DNA of 64,000 bases from Phytophthora hibernalis (Eukaryota; Oomycota; Peronosporomycetes; Peronosporales; Peronosporaceae): assembly GCA_012656075.1 (NCBI GenBank), contig JAAKBF010000164.1, forward strand, positions 124,001-188,000. Reading direction: 5' to 3'. The notes under the pieces are model-generated. The model searched no databases, was not told the origin of the DNA, and was given only the letters and a program-made list of their open reading frames with translations. Each line of letters opens with the position of its first letter. Within the stretch, counting starts at the first letter, position 1. Of this stretch, positions 21,730 through 30,675 are shown one piece after another. A program made the position numbers and the translations under genes.

Positions 21730-24700
21730 CAATTCCTTAATCTTGTAGTCTCCAGTGTTTGCCTTTATCACCGCTATGGCAGCTTGGTTGTCGTCGTACA
21801 AAACCGTCTTCTTGTGGTCCATGCCAAGCTCCTTACAGAGATTGTGCGTCCACAAAATCATTGTAGCACACTCCGCTGCAGCAACAAACTCTGAGCTACA
21901 CGTATCATCCGTGATGAGGCGTTGCTTGTGACTCGAGTAGGCGTAGATGCAGTCTCCATTTGCAACACAAAGCCAGATACTGAGCGCCGATCATCTTTTC
22001 GTTACCCAGATCTGCATCTGCATATGCTGCAATCTGTAATTCCTTTGCGGAAGGTCTCCACGCATCTACGTATGCTGTGAACCGCAAGTCGGGTTTCCCC
22101 GAGCGCGTCCACACAAGCCCATAGTCACTAGTCCCTCGTAAGTAGCGTAGCTCACGCATTGCTAACACGAGATGCTCGTGTGTGATGCAATTCAGGAACT
22201 TTTCCAGCGTCCGCACAGCGTTTGCGATATCTGGGCGAGTGCATTGCACCAGATACTGCAGTGACCCCACTATCTGCCGATAGACAACTTCCGGATCATC
22301 ATTCACGCACACTGGCTCCACTTCAGGGTTGCCTGGCATCGGAAAGTTGCCTTTCACCTGTGGAGTGGGCACCGGTTTGCAGTTCTGCATCTTGAACTTC
22401 GTCAAGATCTTCTCACAGTACCCATTCTGCGAGATAGTCAACATGCGCCCCGGCACGAACGTGATCTCCATCCCCAGCAGGTGTTTCACGTTGCCCAAGT
22501 CCTTAATCTTGAACTTGTTACGCAGCTTAGCTAACACCATCTCGATGTCGGACTCCGTCTCAACAATCAACAGATCATCAACATACACAGTCACAAACAC
22601 CTTGTTTTCTCCCACTGTTCTCACATACACACCAGCGTCCATCTTGGTACGCTTGAAGCCGCACTTGCGGAGATACTTGTCAAGCATTATATACCAGATG
22701 CGCGGCGCTTGCCGCAAGCCATACAAACTCTGCAGCAACTGCATACACGACCCGTGCCATCGTCAAATTAGTCTGGTTGTTCCATGTAAATCTCCACCTC
22801 ACCAACTGGTCCATTCAGGAGCGCAGTGACGAAGTCTACTTGACAACACAGCAGGCCCAGATAAAGTGCTAGCAGTAGGATAAACCGAACTGATTCAGCT
22901 ATGGCAACAGGAGCGTAGATTTCCCAGAAGTTGACACCGAATTGCTGCTGGCATCCCTTGATAGTGATGCGAGTCCGATATCTACACACTTCACCATTGG
23001 CGTTCCTCTTCCGGACAAAAACCCACTTGTTCTTCAGAACCTTTGCCCCTCTGGGTCGCTCAACCAGCTCCCACACATGGTTGCGCATCAGCTCTTGATA
23101 TTCTGTGTCTAAAGCTTTGATCCATTCTTTTGCGTCAGGAGCAGCCAGTGCTTCCTCCACTGACGTCGGCTCGAGCAACTCGTTCACCGATTGAATGACC
23201 AAACTTGCAGGAATGTCAACCATGTACTCACGCAGTCTCACATTAGGTCGCCTAATGCGGGTCGATCGCCGAAAGGAAGCACGAGGACCTTCATCCTCTT
23301 CACTCTCGTCTTCCGTTCCAGCTCCCACTGACCGCGGAATACCCTCCATTGGCTCGCCACTCGCAGTGACATCATCTCCAGTGTCAATAGCCGCATCCTC
23401 CGAGTCACTGAGATCAGGCGTGCAAGGTGCTGACACAGAGCCACTGCTGTTAGACAGCTCTCCACTGCCATCACATGGTGCAGAACAACTGCGGCTAGGC
23501 AGGTTCACTCCACCTTCTGCACCGCTATCTCCATCAGAGTCCTCAGTGTGCGGCACTTCCCGTAGTCCGCGCGCACGCGACGACCGAGCTACAGCCTCAG
23601 CTGCACCCGTCGGATTCACACTCGGCGTATCACCGGCAGGAGCACCAGCCAACGCCGGCGCACTCACAGCAATCGGAGCATCAACCACAGGACTGGTACG
23701 ATTTCTTATGTCATCACAGCAAAGCCGTTTGTCGCGATGTCCATCACTTGTATCACGAGCAGGCTCGCCCAGAGGTGTCCGAGCCGGACTTGGCGACGTC
23801 AGGTCACCCAGTCTAACAAAAGGAATTCTGGACGGGAGCTTGTGTTTGCCGCGCTTGTAGCGGTTGAGCAGGAGCTTCTCAACATAATATTGCTTCACTG
23901 TCCAATTTTCAGCAAACTCCACCGTCCTCAGCTCCTTTACCTTTCCAGTCTTTAGATCGAGCACCCGATAGCTCTTCGACTCTTTCCATTGCCGAGGAAT
24001 AGACACGAGTTTTCCAGCTTATTCTTCCTCAGAACCTTCGGCGTGAAAGCGTAGACCAGACATCCCCATGTCCTCAAGTATGAAACATCCGGGCGGTCTC
24101 CGAAGCGGCAGGTGTACGGAGTTTCTCCATCAAGTGCAGCACTTGGACTCACGTTGAGAATCTCCACCGCAAATTGAAAGGCTTCGCCCCACAGCAGGTC
24201 TGGGAGATCCGCCATCGTCAGCAAACTCCGCACTCTTGCCAAAACCACACCGTGCATACGCTCAACAAGTCCATTCTCTTCAGGACTATACGAATTGGTC
24301 TTCGCTAGCGCAATTCCATGCGTCCGCAAGAAGGTCTTAAATCGATTGTTAATCAGTTCACCTCCTCCATCAGAACCGAAGGCATCAACTCGATGGCCAC
24401 GCGCAAGAATCCACTCCAAGTGCTTCATCAAGACGTCGCTAGCTTCCTCTTTTTCTTCAAGAGAAAGCCCCATACGTAGCGAGAAGCCTCATCCATTACG
24501 AGTTGGAAATCAAAGTAGCCGTTGTAGGTGGGCTCACCTAGAAAGCACTCATCTGACACTAAGGCATTCGTGCCCTGTCAGTCGTCACTCTTTTGTACGA
24601 GAAGCGCTTCATCTTGGCTTGTACACACGTCCAGCAGCGCTCTTCAGGTGCACTCACGCTCCTACTCAACTCCAGGCCATCGACCGTTCCTTTTCTCACC

Positions 24701-25251
24701 ATTTGCTGTAAAGCACCGAAGTTAAGGTGGCCGAGCCGAGCATGCCAGCGCACAAGCGCTGGCTCATCGTCGCGCTTTGATTACACCACAGCCTCCACTT
24801 GCTGTACTGGAACGACAATCGTCTCCAACCGATAACGGCCACGCACTTTCGACAGCTTGAGTGACACACCTCCCAGCTGGAGCCAGGCGCACGTTTGCTT
24901 CTTCGGCTTGATGAAGTCCCATCCGTCCTTCTCAAGCTTATCCAAACTCAGCAAGTTGTTAGTACCACTAGCCATGTAGAGCACATTGCTGAGATGAAAC
25001 GAAGTAGCAACAGCAAGCTGATTTTCGTTCTTCACTTGAACGGTAACTTCTCCAACCAGCCCTCTGCTTTTTGACGGTTTTCCTTCCCAATCAAACACCA
25101 AAGGACCATCATCTTGGCGCAGATCGGAAAGCATGTCCTTGTTCGTGCACACATGGCAGTCGCTCGCCGAGTCCAGGATCCATTCCACACTATTATCCAT
25201 GGAACTCTGCGTTGTCGAAGCCTCCAAACCCCATTCACCACGAGACAGCAT
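21730..25251 (-). pseudogene. copia pol: protease, integrase, reverse transcriptase, RNase H
   Basis: In order on the minus strand: protease WILDSASDCHVC (about 25180); GAG-pre-integrase MRWHARLGHLNFGAL (about 24740); integrase core DAFGSDGGGELINNRFKTFL and NSYSPEENGLVERMHG (about 24390-24270); reverse transcriptase KNKWVFVRKRN, CCQVDFVTALLNG (about 22850), QSLYGLRQAPRIWY (about 22730), YVDD within VTVYVDDLLIVE (about 22580), and RNase H from ALCCKW / EFVAAAECATMILW to VLYDDNQAAI (to about 21730). The usual DVxxAFLxG is DFVTALLNG. Frame breaks near 24500, 24000, 22760 and 21950 mean no single polyprotein is encoded as given; some could be base-calling errors. Confidence 0.9.
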
Positions 25252-25258
25252 GTCAACG

Positions 25259-26630
25259 TCACGCTTTTACCCGGTTTTGGATTGCCCTGCCAGCGTTTCC
25301 GCTCTGGAAGCTGCGAATCCGACTCATCATCATCGCGCTTCGAGTTCGGACAATTGACTTGAATGTGGCCGACTTCTTGGCAATTACAGCACTCACGTTT
25401 GTCTTCTCCGCCGCTTTTCTTTCCTCCTTGCTTGCCGCCAGACCCGCCTTGCTTTTTGTTACCACCCTTGGCCTTGGATTTACCTCGACCACGCTTCCTG
25501 GTTTTGCCTTGCTCTGGTTGGCTTGGCCTCTTACCAGCACGCGCAGACGAGATATCTCGACTTTGCTGCGGATCTTCCAATCTGGCGTCAAGCTCCGACT
25601 CAGCCCGCAATGCAATTATCACTTGGGCCGAAGAGGGTGTCTACCGTTGATAACCAGGGTCAAAATGCCGCGAGAATTGACGAACCACGTCTCGATGCGT
25701 CTGCAGAACATTCCCAAGGAGAATCTCCGCGAATTCCTCGTCAGAAACACCTCTCTCGTAGTACATCAGCTCGTTGGGATAGAGCTGCATCTCACGAAGC
25801 CAATCATTCATGTTTCTCTCCGGCGTGTACGCGTTCGCAATCAACCACTGGCGAGCTAAGATATAGTTCGCGTACTCACGCTTCGTCTGCTTATCAACGA
25901 AGCTATTCCACACGTCTTGGGCGCTCTGCTGATGGCATATCAACTCGGCATCTGCTTTAGGCACACCTCGCAAGATCGCACCACAAGCAAGATTGTTCAT
26001 CCGACGAAAGTGCTCCTCACTAACAGTCACATGAACCGCCGAAGCGTCCTCGACAATTCCCCAGATATCCATGTTGGTTAAGTAAGTCTTCAACCCTTCT
26101 GCATACAAGTCAAAGGTTCCCTGCATGGTAGGTGGCCTATTCACCATTTTCATCCCATACCACTCACCACCAGAGTACTGCGGGACCATCATAGGAGCTG
26201 CACTTGCCCTAGTACCAGCCAGAGGCGATTCAAATGCAGTCGATCCTAGCCACGAAGGCGCCGGGAACGTTGGACACACCGAAGTCACAAACATCGATGC
26301 AGTCGGCTTTGTGATACCCGAAGCTGCCACTCGAGCCTCCGAGTACTGACCATCTCCAGTTGTCCCCACAGAACCACCTCCAGTTGCCCCCAAGAACGTG
26401 AATCCTCCAGTCAATATGCTAGTATTACCACCTACAACAGCTGAGGTAACAGTCGGGGCAGAACCGGCAAGACTCGCTCCAACACTCGAAGTAGCAGTCA
26501 CAGGAGTCGTCACACCAGCTCCACCAAGCGAACTCACTAGAAAACCGGGCGACGAAACTCCACCTTGACCACCGGAAGCCACTGTTGGAGTGCTTCCACC
26601 AGACGACGAAACATTCAATCCAGCCATCAC
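25259..26630 (-). pseudogene. copia gag with CCHC zinc knuckle
   Basis: The long frame from MMAGLNVSSSGGSTPTVASG has a Ser/Thr/Gly-rich N-terminus, then the gag core (MVNRPPTMQGTFDLYAEGLK, SAQDVWNSFVDKQTKREYAN, MNDWLREMQLYPNELMYY). A frame change near 25640 leads into a basic Lys/Gly-rich stretch and the zinc knuckle CCNCQEVGHIQVNCPN (about 25390-25340). The capsid-like protein packages the element RNA. Confidence 0.85.
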
Positions 26631-26672
26631 TTAGAGCTTCACGAAAACAGTTCGTAAAGCCGCAAAGCCTTA

Positions 26673-26683
26673 GGCTCATAACC
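26673..26683 (-). other. Primer-binding site, half-tRNA-iMet type
   Basis: Directly inside the 5' LTR the minus strand reads GGTTATGAGCC, the complement of the anticodon loop region (GGCUCAUAACC) of initiator methionine tRNA rather than of a tRNA 3' end. Drosophila copia is primed in this way by a cleaved half tRNA. Confidence 0.75.
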
Positions 26684-26931
26684 TGGCACGATGCGCAGGC
26701 GAGTGTCAGTGCGAGGAAGAGCTAGTTAGCAGGAAGATGACGCAACGGAACACACGTGCTTCCCACTGAGCAAGTTTGGGATTGAGGGGGAAACCTCGAA
26801 GGTGCCAACCCCTCTGTTAGCTGCAACTAACTACCAACGGGTTCAAATAACCTGTCCCAGACAACCATTGCCGACCTTGGGTAGTCCCAGAGACTATGTC
26901 CACCGGACACAGCAGCACGACATTCGCCACA
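26684..26931 (-). repeat. 5' LTR of the copia element
   Basis: 248 bp partner of 21239-21485, carrying the promoter for minus-strand transcription. Confidence 0.93.
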
Positions 26932-27003
26932 CAAATAACGTGGAAAGCAAGTCTATACTGCATTACACGAATGAATATATACATGCGTTCAGCAACAATG
27001 ACC

Positions 27004-27115
27004 TTACAGGTCGAGGTTGATAATTGGCGATAGCTGCGTGCTAGGCGATTCACGGGCTAATTTGCCAACCCTGGCCCTGCAGTAGGTAGACATTATTGTT
27101 GCTGTTTTCAGGTAG
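27004..27115 (-). pseudogene. Relic of the HAD phosphatase 3' end
   Basis: Begins TTACAGGTCGAGG, identical to the last 13 bases of the phosphatase gene at 9449, and about 60 bases later CCTGGCCCTGCAGTAGGTAG followed by ACATTATTGTTGCTGTT matches 9563-9602 at most positions. The middle is diverged and partly deleted. It is a short decayed duplicate. Confidence 0.7.
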
Positions 27116-27300
27116 CACGATGGAGGTCTGGGGCGACCAATCTACAGGAGCGTGTAAGATATGAGATGGGGAACTCCATGCATGCCATCAAACACTGGAT
27201 GCCCCAAAACCTCTCAAAGGCACGGTCCTTGCAACAAAAGACAAAGAAGGTGGTACAGTAAAGCTATGGCAGCCTTCTCTGTAGCGAATCGCTTATATTA

Positions 27301-27950
27301 ATGGCGTCCTCCCCACCAGAACACTTTTTATCTTGCGTCGCGAGCTCCCGTTTCCAATCTGTCACGATCTCTGAGAAAGCGGCCGTCAAGTTCAAGCCTC
27401 AAATCCACATCACCATCGGATGCCACCTATTCCCCGTCGTAAATGAAGCAGGACAGCATAGCGGCGGGCTTCAAGCTACCGGAGGCCCCAGTTCTAAATG
27501 CAAAGATTCTGGTTGGGGCTCGCAGGTGTACGGCCGCTCGACTTGGTATAACGGTGTGTGGACTATCATGTGCATCTGGTACTTCCCGAAAGACTCACCA
27601 TCCACGTGCCTAGGTCACCGCCACGACTGGGAGCATGTCGTGTGGATCGATAACTCAGACGTGCCAAATCCGAGACTCTAGGATATTTCTCCTTCTGTGG
27701 CTACTCCAAAAGTATGCGCCTCTAGTGCCGACTCCGTTGACGACACGAGCGCCAGGGTCAACTACGAGAGACGCTGGCCGATCAACCACGCCCTGTACAC
27801 AACATCCAAGAGTGGCGAATTCCAGGACCTGATCATGTGGCACCAAATGTCGGATGCCGTGCGATAGGCATTGAACACTGTGGATTTCGGCAAAGCGATC
27901 ATGCCAATGAACGACGGCAGTTTCCTAGCGAAGCTCCGAGCTTCCGCAGG
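27301..27950 (+). pseudogene. Necrosis-inducing NLP (NPP1) protein relic
   Basis: The NPP1 domain is recognisable: a central frame (27301-27681) carries the family heptapeptide GHRHDWE preceded by WYFPKDSPS, and later frames carry the remains of the domain C-terminus (about 27740-27940). It has no signal peptide in frame, a stop soon after the heptapeptide region, at least one frame change near 27680-27740 and another in-frame stop near 27866. NLP proteins are secreted cytolysins of plant pathogens; this copy is not expected to make one. Confidence 0.82.
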
Positions 27951-27957
27951 GATGGCA

Positions 27958-28050
27958 TAAAAATATTTTTTCGAATTTTGGACAAATAAAAATATAAATA
28001 AAAATATTTAAATATTTTTATTTTTGCGAGTAAAAATATTTTTATCGATG
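27958..28050. repeat. AT-rich patch of AAAAATATTT motifs
   Basis: ATAAAAATATTT and its complement recur several times head to tail and inverted just upstream of the dehydrogenase promoter, able to form AT hairpins. Confidence 0.6.
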
Positions 28051-28226
28051 AACCCTGTCAAATCAGATAAATGAGAGGAGAAGAGAGCCAGCCCCAATTG
28101 AAGTTTGAGATCCACCTTGCGTTAGGAGATGGGCGATACAACTTGGACCGCATTTTATCCAATCATGGCGCATAATAAATTACGGGACTCAAGGCCACAC
28201 ACAATAAATTACGAAGCTCGTCAATA

Positions 28227-29684
28227 ATGCTGCGGTTGCTGCGCCGCCCTCGCGCGTGCGTCGCCTCCGTCCTGGCGCCTTCACTTCGCTTCAATCCACG
28301 CGCGGCATTTCGTCCGCGTTCGATGCGCAGCCGCAGGAGCTGAGCACGTCGGGCCAATCCGGTCGCGTCATTTTCGGTGCTAAAGTTGCAGCAACACAGC
28401 TGGGCGCCTTAAGTCGCGCGAGTGGCATGCATAAAGTGCTGCTGGTGCGCGACCGCGACGCTGCGGCGGCCGCGCGCACGCAGTACGCCGAGTTTCTGCT
28501 CATGCAGGCGGGCGTACCGTGTTTCCAGTACACGCTGGAGCGCGATTGCGCCACTTTGGCCGGTGTGGACCACGCGGTGGCTACGGCGCAGCGCGTGGGC
28601 GCTGACGGCGTCGTGGCCTTCGGAGGTGGCAACGCAATGGACTTAGCCAGGGCCGCGGCTGTGGTGCTGACCAATGGCGGTAAGGCGGTCGACTTTGTGG
28701 TCGTGGCGGACGAGGACGACGAAATCGACGAGCTTAAGTTGCAGCAAGACAAACTCAAGACCACGCCGCTGCTGCTGGTCCCGACCATCGCGGGCAGCGG
28801 CGCTGAAGTGACCAAGAGCACTGTGTTGCTCGATGAAGACTCCGAGACTAAGTTGCTCTTCGCTGCGGGTAGTGAGATCGTGCCGGAGGTGGGTGCATGT
28901 TGAAGTTGCCTTTTTCCGGTGTTCGTAAAATCTGCGACGTGTGAGAATCGACTAACCAGTGGCTGTTGTTCAGGCGGTGATCATTGACCCGACGCTGATG
29001 CTGACAGTGCCGCTACGGGCGACCGTGCAGGGCGCGCTGACCGCCTTGGGACAGTGTATCGAGTCCTACTTGCTGGGATGTGCCGATGACGCCACCAACG
29101 CATTGGCGCTCGAAGGTCTCGAAGCTGTGGCGGGAGCTCTCGCTGCACCTCTGAAAGAAGGCAAACTAGACCTCAAGGGCGCCGTGCTGCGCGAACAGTT
29201 TGCTCTGGGTAGTCTGTTGTCGGGAATTACGGCCAACTCCTCGGGCACGGGCGCGGCGCAAGCTCTGGCGGTGTCCATGGGCGGCATCTCTGACCTGCCG
29301 CACACGCAGATAGCCGCAGCATTCCTGCCGTTCGTGTTTGATCGCTACGCGGAGCTAGCGAGCGAGAACGAGGGAGATCCGTTCTTCGACGAGCTGCGCG
29401 AGAAGCTGGAGAAAGCGGCTGACCGACTGACAGCTGCGAGCGGGTTCCAGGGCGCCAACGTCGCCGCGTGGCTGCGCTACGTCATTACCCGCTTCGACCT
29501 GCCGACTGCATCGACTCTTGAGCTGGAAGACAGCTTGCTTAATGGCCTTGTGGACCGTGCGGCTCAGTACCAGGAAGACTCGATGCAAGTTACGCGCAGC
29601 GACGACAACGACGCGATCATGGAGAAAGATGACCTGCGTGCGATTATCGATAGCGCTGTGCTTGTGGTGGACCCTGACAAGTAA
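28227..29684 (+). CDS. Iron-type alcohol dehydrogenase-like protein, probably mitochondrial
   Basis: Member of the Fe-ADH/glycerol dehydrogenase fold (hydroxyacid-oxoacid transhydrogenase and maleylacetate reductase relatives), NAD(P)-dependent oxidoreductases. Visible: FGAKVAATQLG, the nucleotide-binding AFGGGNAMDLARA, the family PTIAGSGAEVTK, the helix LGQCIESYL, and DLPHTQIAAAFLPFVFD. An 85-bp intron lies at 28889-28973 (GTGGGT donor, CTAAC branch, TTCAG acceptor). Start at ATG 28227 gives an Arg-rich presequence (MLRLLRRP...STRGISS) suited to mitochondrial import, after adding one C in the run at 28247-28249 (or 28278). The Asp and His that bind iron in FucO-type enzymes (DALTHAIE) align with TALGQCIE, so two metal ligands are missing; chemistry is uncertain. 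Confidence 0.82.
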
Positions 29685-29758
29685 TCTGACATTCAACCGA
29701 TTTTAGACGTGATAACGAATGAAGACTCTTGCTGCTGCTACCGTGTCGTTGCAATCGA

Positions 29759-30526
29759 TCATGGAAACGAGATGTTTGGGCTGGATCGCCAGCCAGTGTA
29801 GCGGCCGATGTGTCTGGAGCTTCGCGATTTGTCCACATCGCGGCATTGCTTCACCATTCCGACAACAAACAACACCAACATCGCAGCCAGATACACCCAC
29901 CAGATTCCCGGAACAGCATACAGCCAAAGTCTACCGCTGTGCTCTGTGTGTGAGCGGAACCGATCGAGATCGTCACTACTTGGATATTTTCCAACGAAGT
30001 AACCAATGCCCCATACTGTTGCCACGGAGCCCATGAGACTGCTAGCTACAATAGCAAACGGGCGCACCAGTAACCACGCAAGTAAGCCACCCAGTAGAAC
30101 CACAGCTCCGTCAAGAACCGCACTAGATTCGCCTGGCAGCATCCGATACGGAAATGACGAGGTGAATGCGTACGCTAACATTGAGCCCACCAGGAACACG
30201 CCGAACGGGAAAAACGCCAGCGCAACGCACCCACCCGTGACGCCCATGACGACAAACCCGATCCATGAAGCTGCGAGCACCCACGTCTTCAGTCCAAAGG
30301 TGTTTCCAAACGCTGCCGAAGTCAGCAACCCAGTGACGAGGAAGCCGCACACAAAGATCATCGTACGCAGCAGTCTATAGCCGTACAGGCAAACGGCAAT
30401 CCCCATGATCACTGCAAACGCAGCAACGACACCCGGTTCAATGTAGAGGTGGTCGGGGAAATATTGCGGACAGTACGCGCGGCCCCAACCACTAAGCGTC
30501 ATGATAGTAAACTCCATTGACACCAA
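29759..30526 (-). CDS. TMEM198-like seven-transmembrane protein (DUF4203)
   Basis: A 255-residue protein with seven predicted membrane helices, roughly residues 31-55, 57-76, 82-104, 105-126, 137-155, 156-180 and 205-227, starting at VVAAFAVIMGIAVCLYGYRLL. The small-residue-rich, Gly-containing helices and spacing match TMEM198/DUF4203 proteins; animal TMEM198 acts in Wnt receptor assembly, but the oomycete role is unknown. The start could also be the Met at position 4 or 9. The basic C-terminus (KSRSSRHIGRYTGWRSS) is probably cytosolic. Its stop lies 74 bp from that of the dehydrogenase (convergent) and its start 149 bp from that of the kinesin-like gene (divergent). Confidence 0.75.
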   Translation of the reverse strand: MVSMEFTIMTLSGWGRAYCPQYFPDHLYIEPGVVAAFAVIMGIAVCLYGYRLLRTMIFVCGFLVTGLLTSAAFGNTFGLKTWVLAASWIGFVVMGVTGGCVALAFFPFGVFLVGSMLAYAFTSSFPYRMLPGESSAVLDGAVVLLGGLLAWLLVRPFAIVASSLMGSVATVWGIGYFVGKYPSSDDLDRFRSHTEHSGRLWLYAVPGIWWVYLAAMLVLFVVGMVKQCRDVDKSRSSRHIGRYTGWRSSPNISFP

Positions 30527-30675
30527 ATGGTGAATTTCTTCCCCACGGAGAATGAAACATTGGGCTTGCGACGGGGATCTCCATCACTATGAGAATGAAA
30601 CTTTGGGACAGGGGTCGCTATCATTGCAAGGGGTGTGCAACTAGAGCCTTTTCGTAGATATTTACCAAAGCGAAG
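30527..30675. promoter_or_regulatory. Divergent promoter between TMEM198-like and kinesin-like genes
   Basis: 149 bp shared upstream region. It contains a direct repeat, GAGAATGAAAC followed by ATTGGG or TTTGGG, at about 30548 and 30590. Confidence 0.4.

Larger units (their letters stand above)
21239..26931 (-). mobile_element. Full-length Ty1/copia LTR retrotransposon (frameshifted)
   Basis: 5693 bp, transcribed on the minus strand. It has LTRs at both ends, an exact 5-bp target duplication CAAAT (21234-21238 and 26932-26936), a primer-binding site and a polypurine tract, and gag, protease, integrase, reverse transcriptase and RNase H in copia order. The two LTRs differ at only a handful of positions (several are one- or two-base indels), so insertion was fairly recent, yet the coding part has several frame breaks. 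It inserted 70 bp from a relic of the HAD phosphatase gene. Confidence 0.93.
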
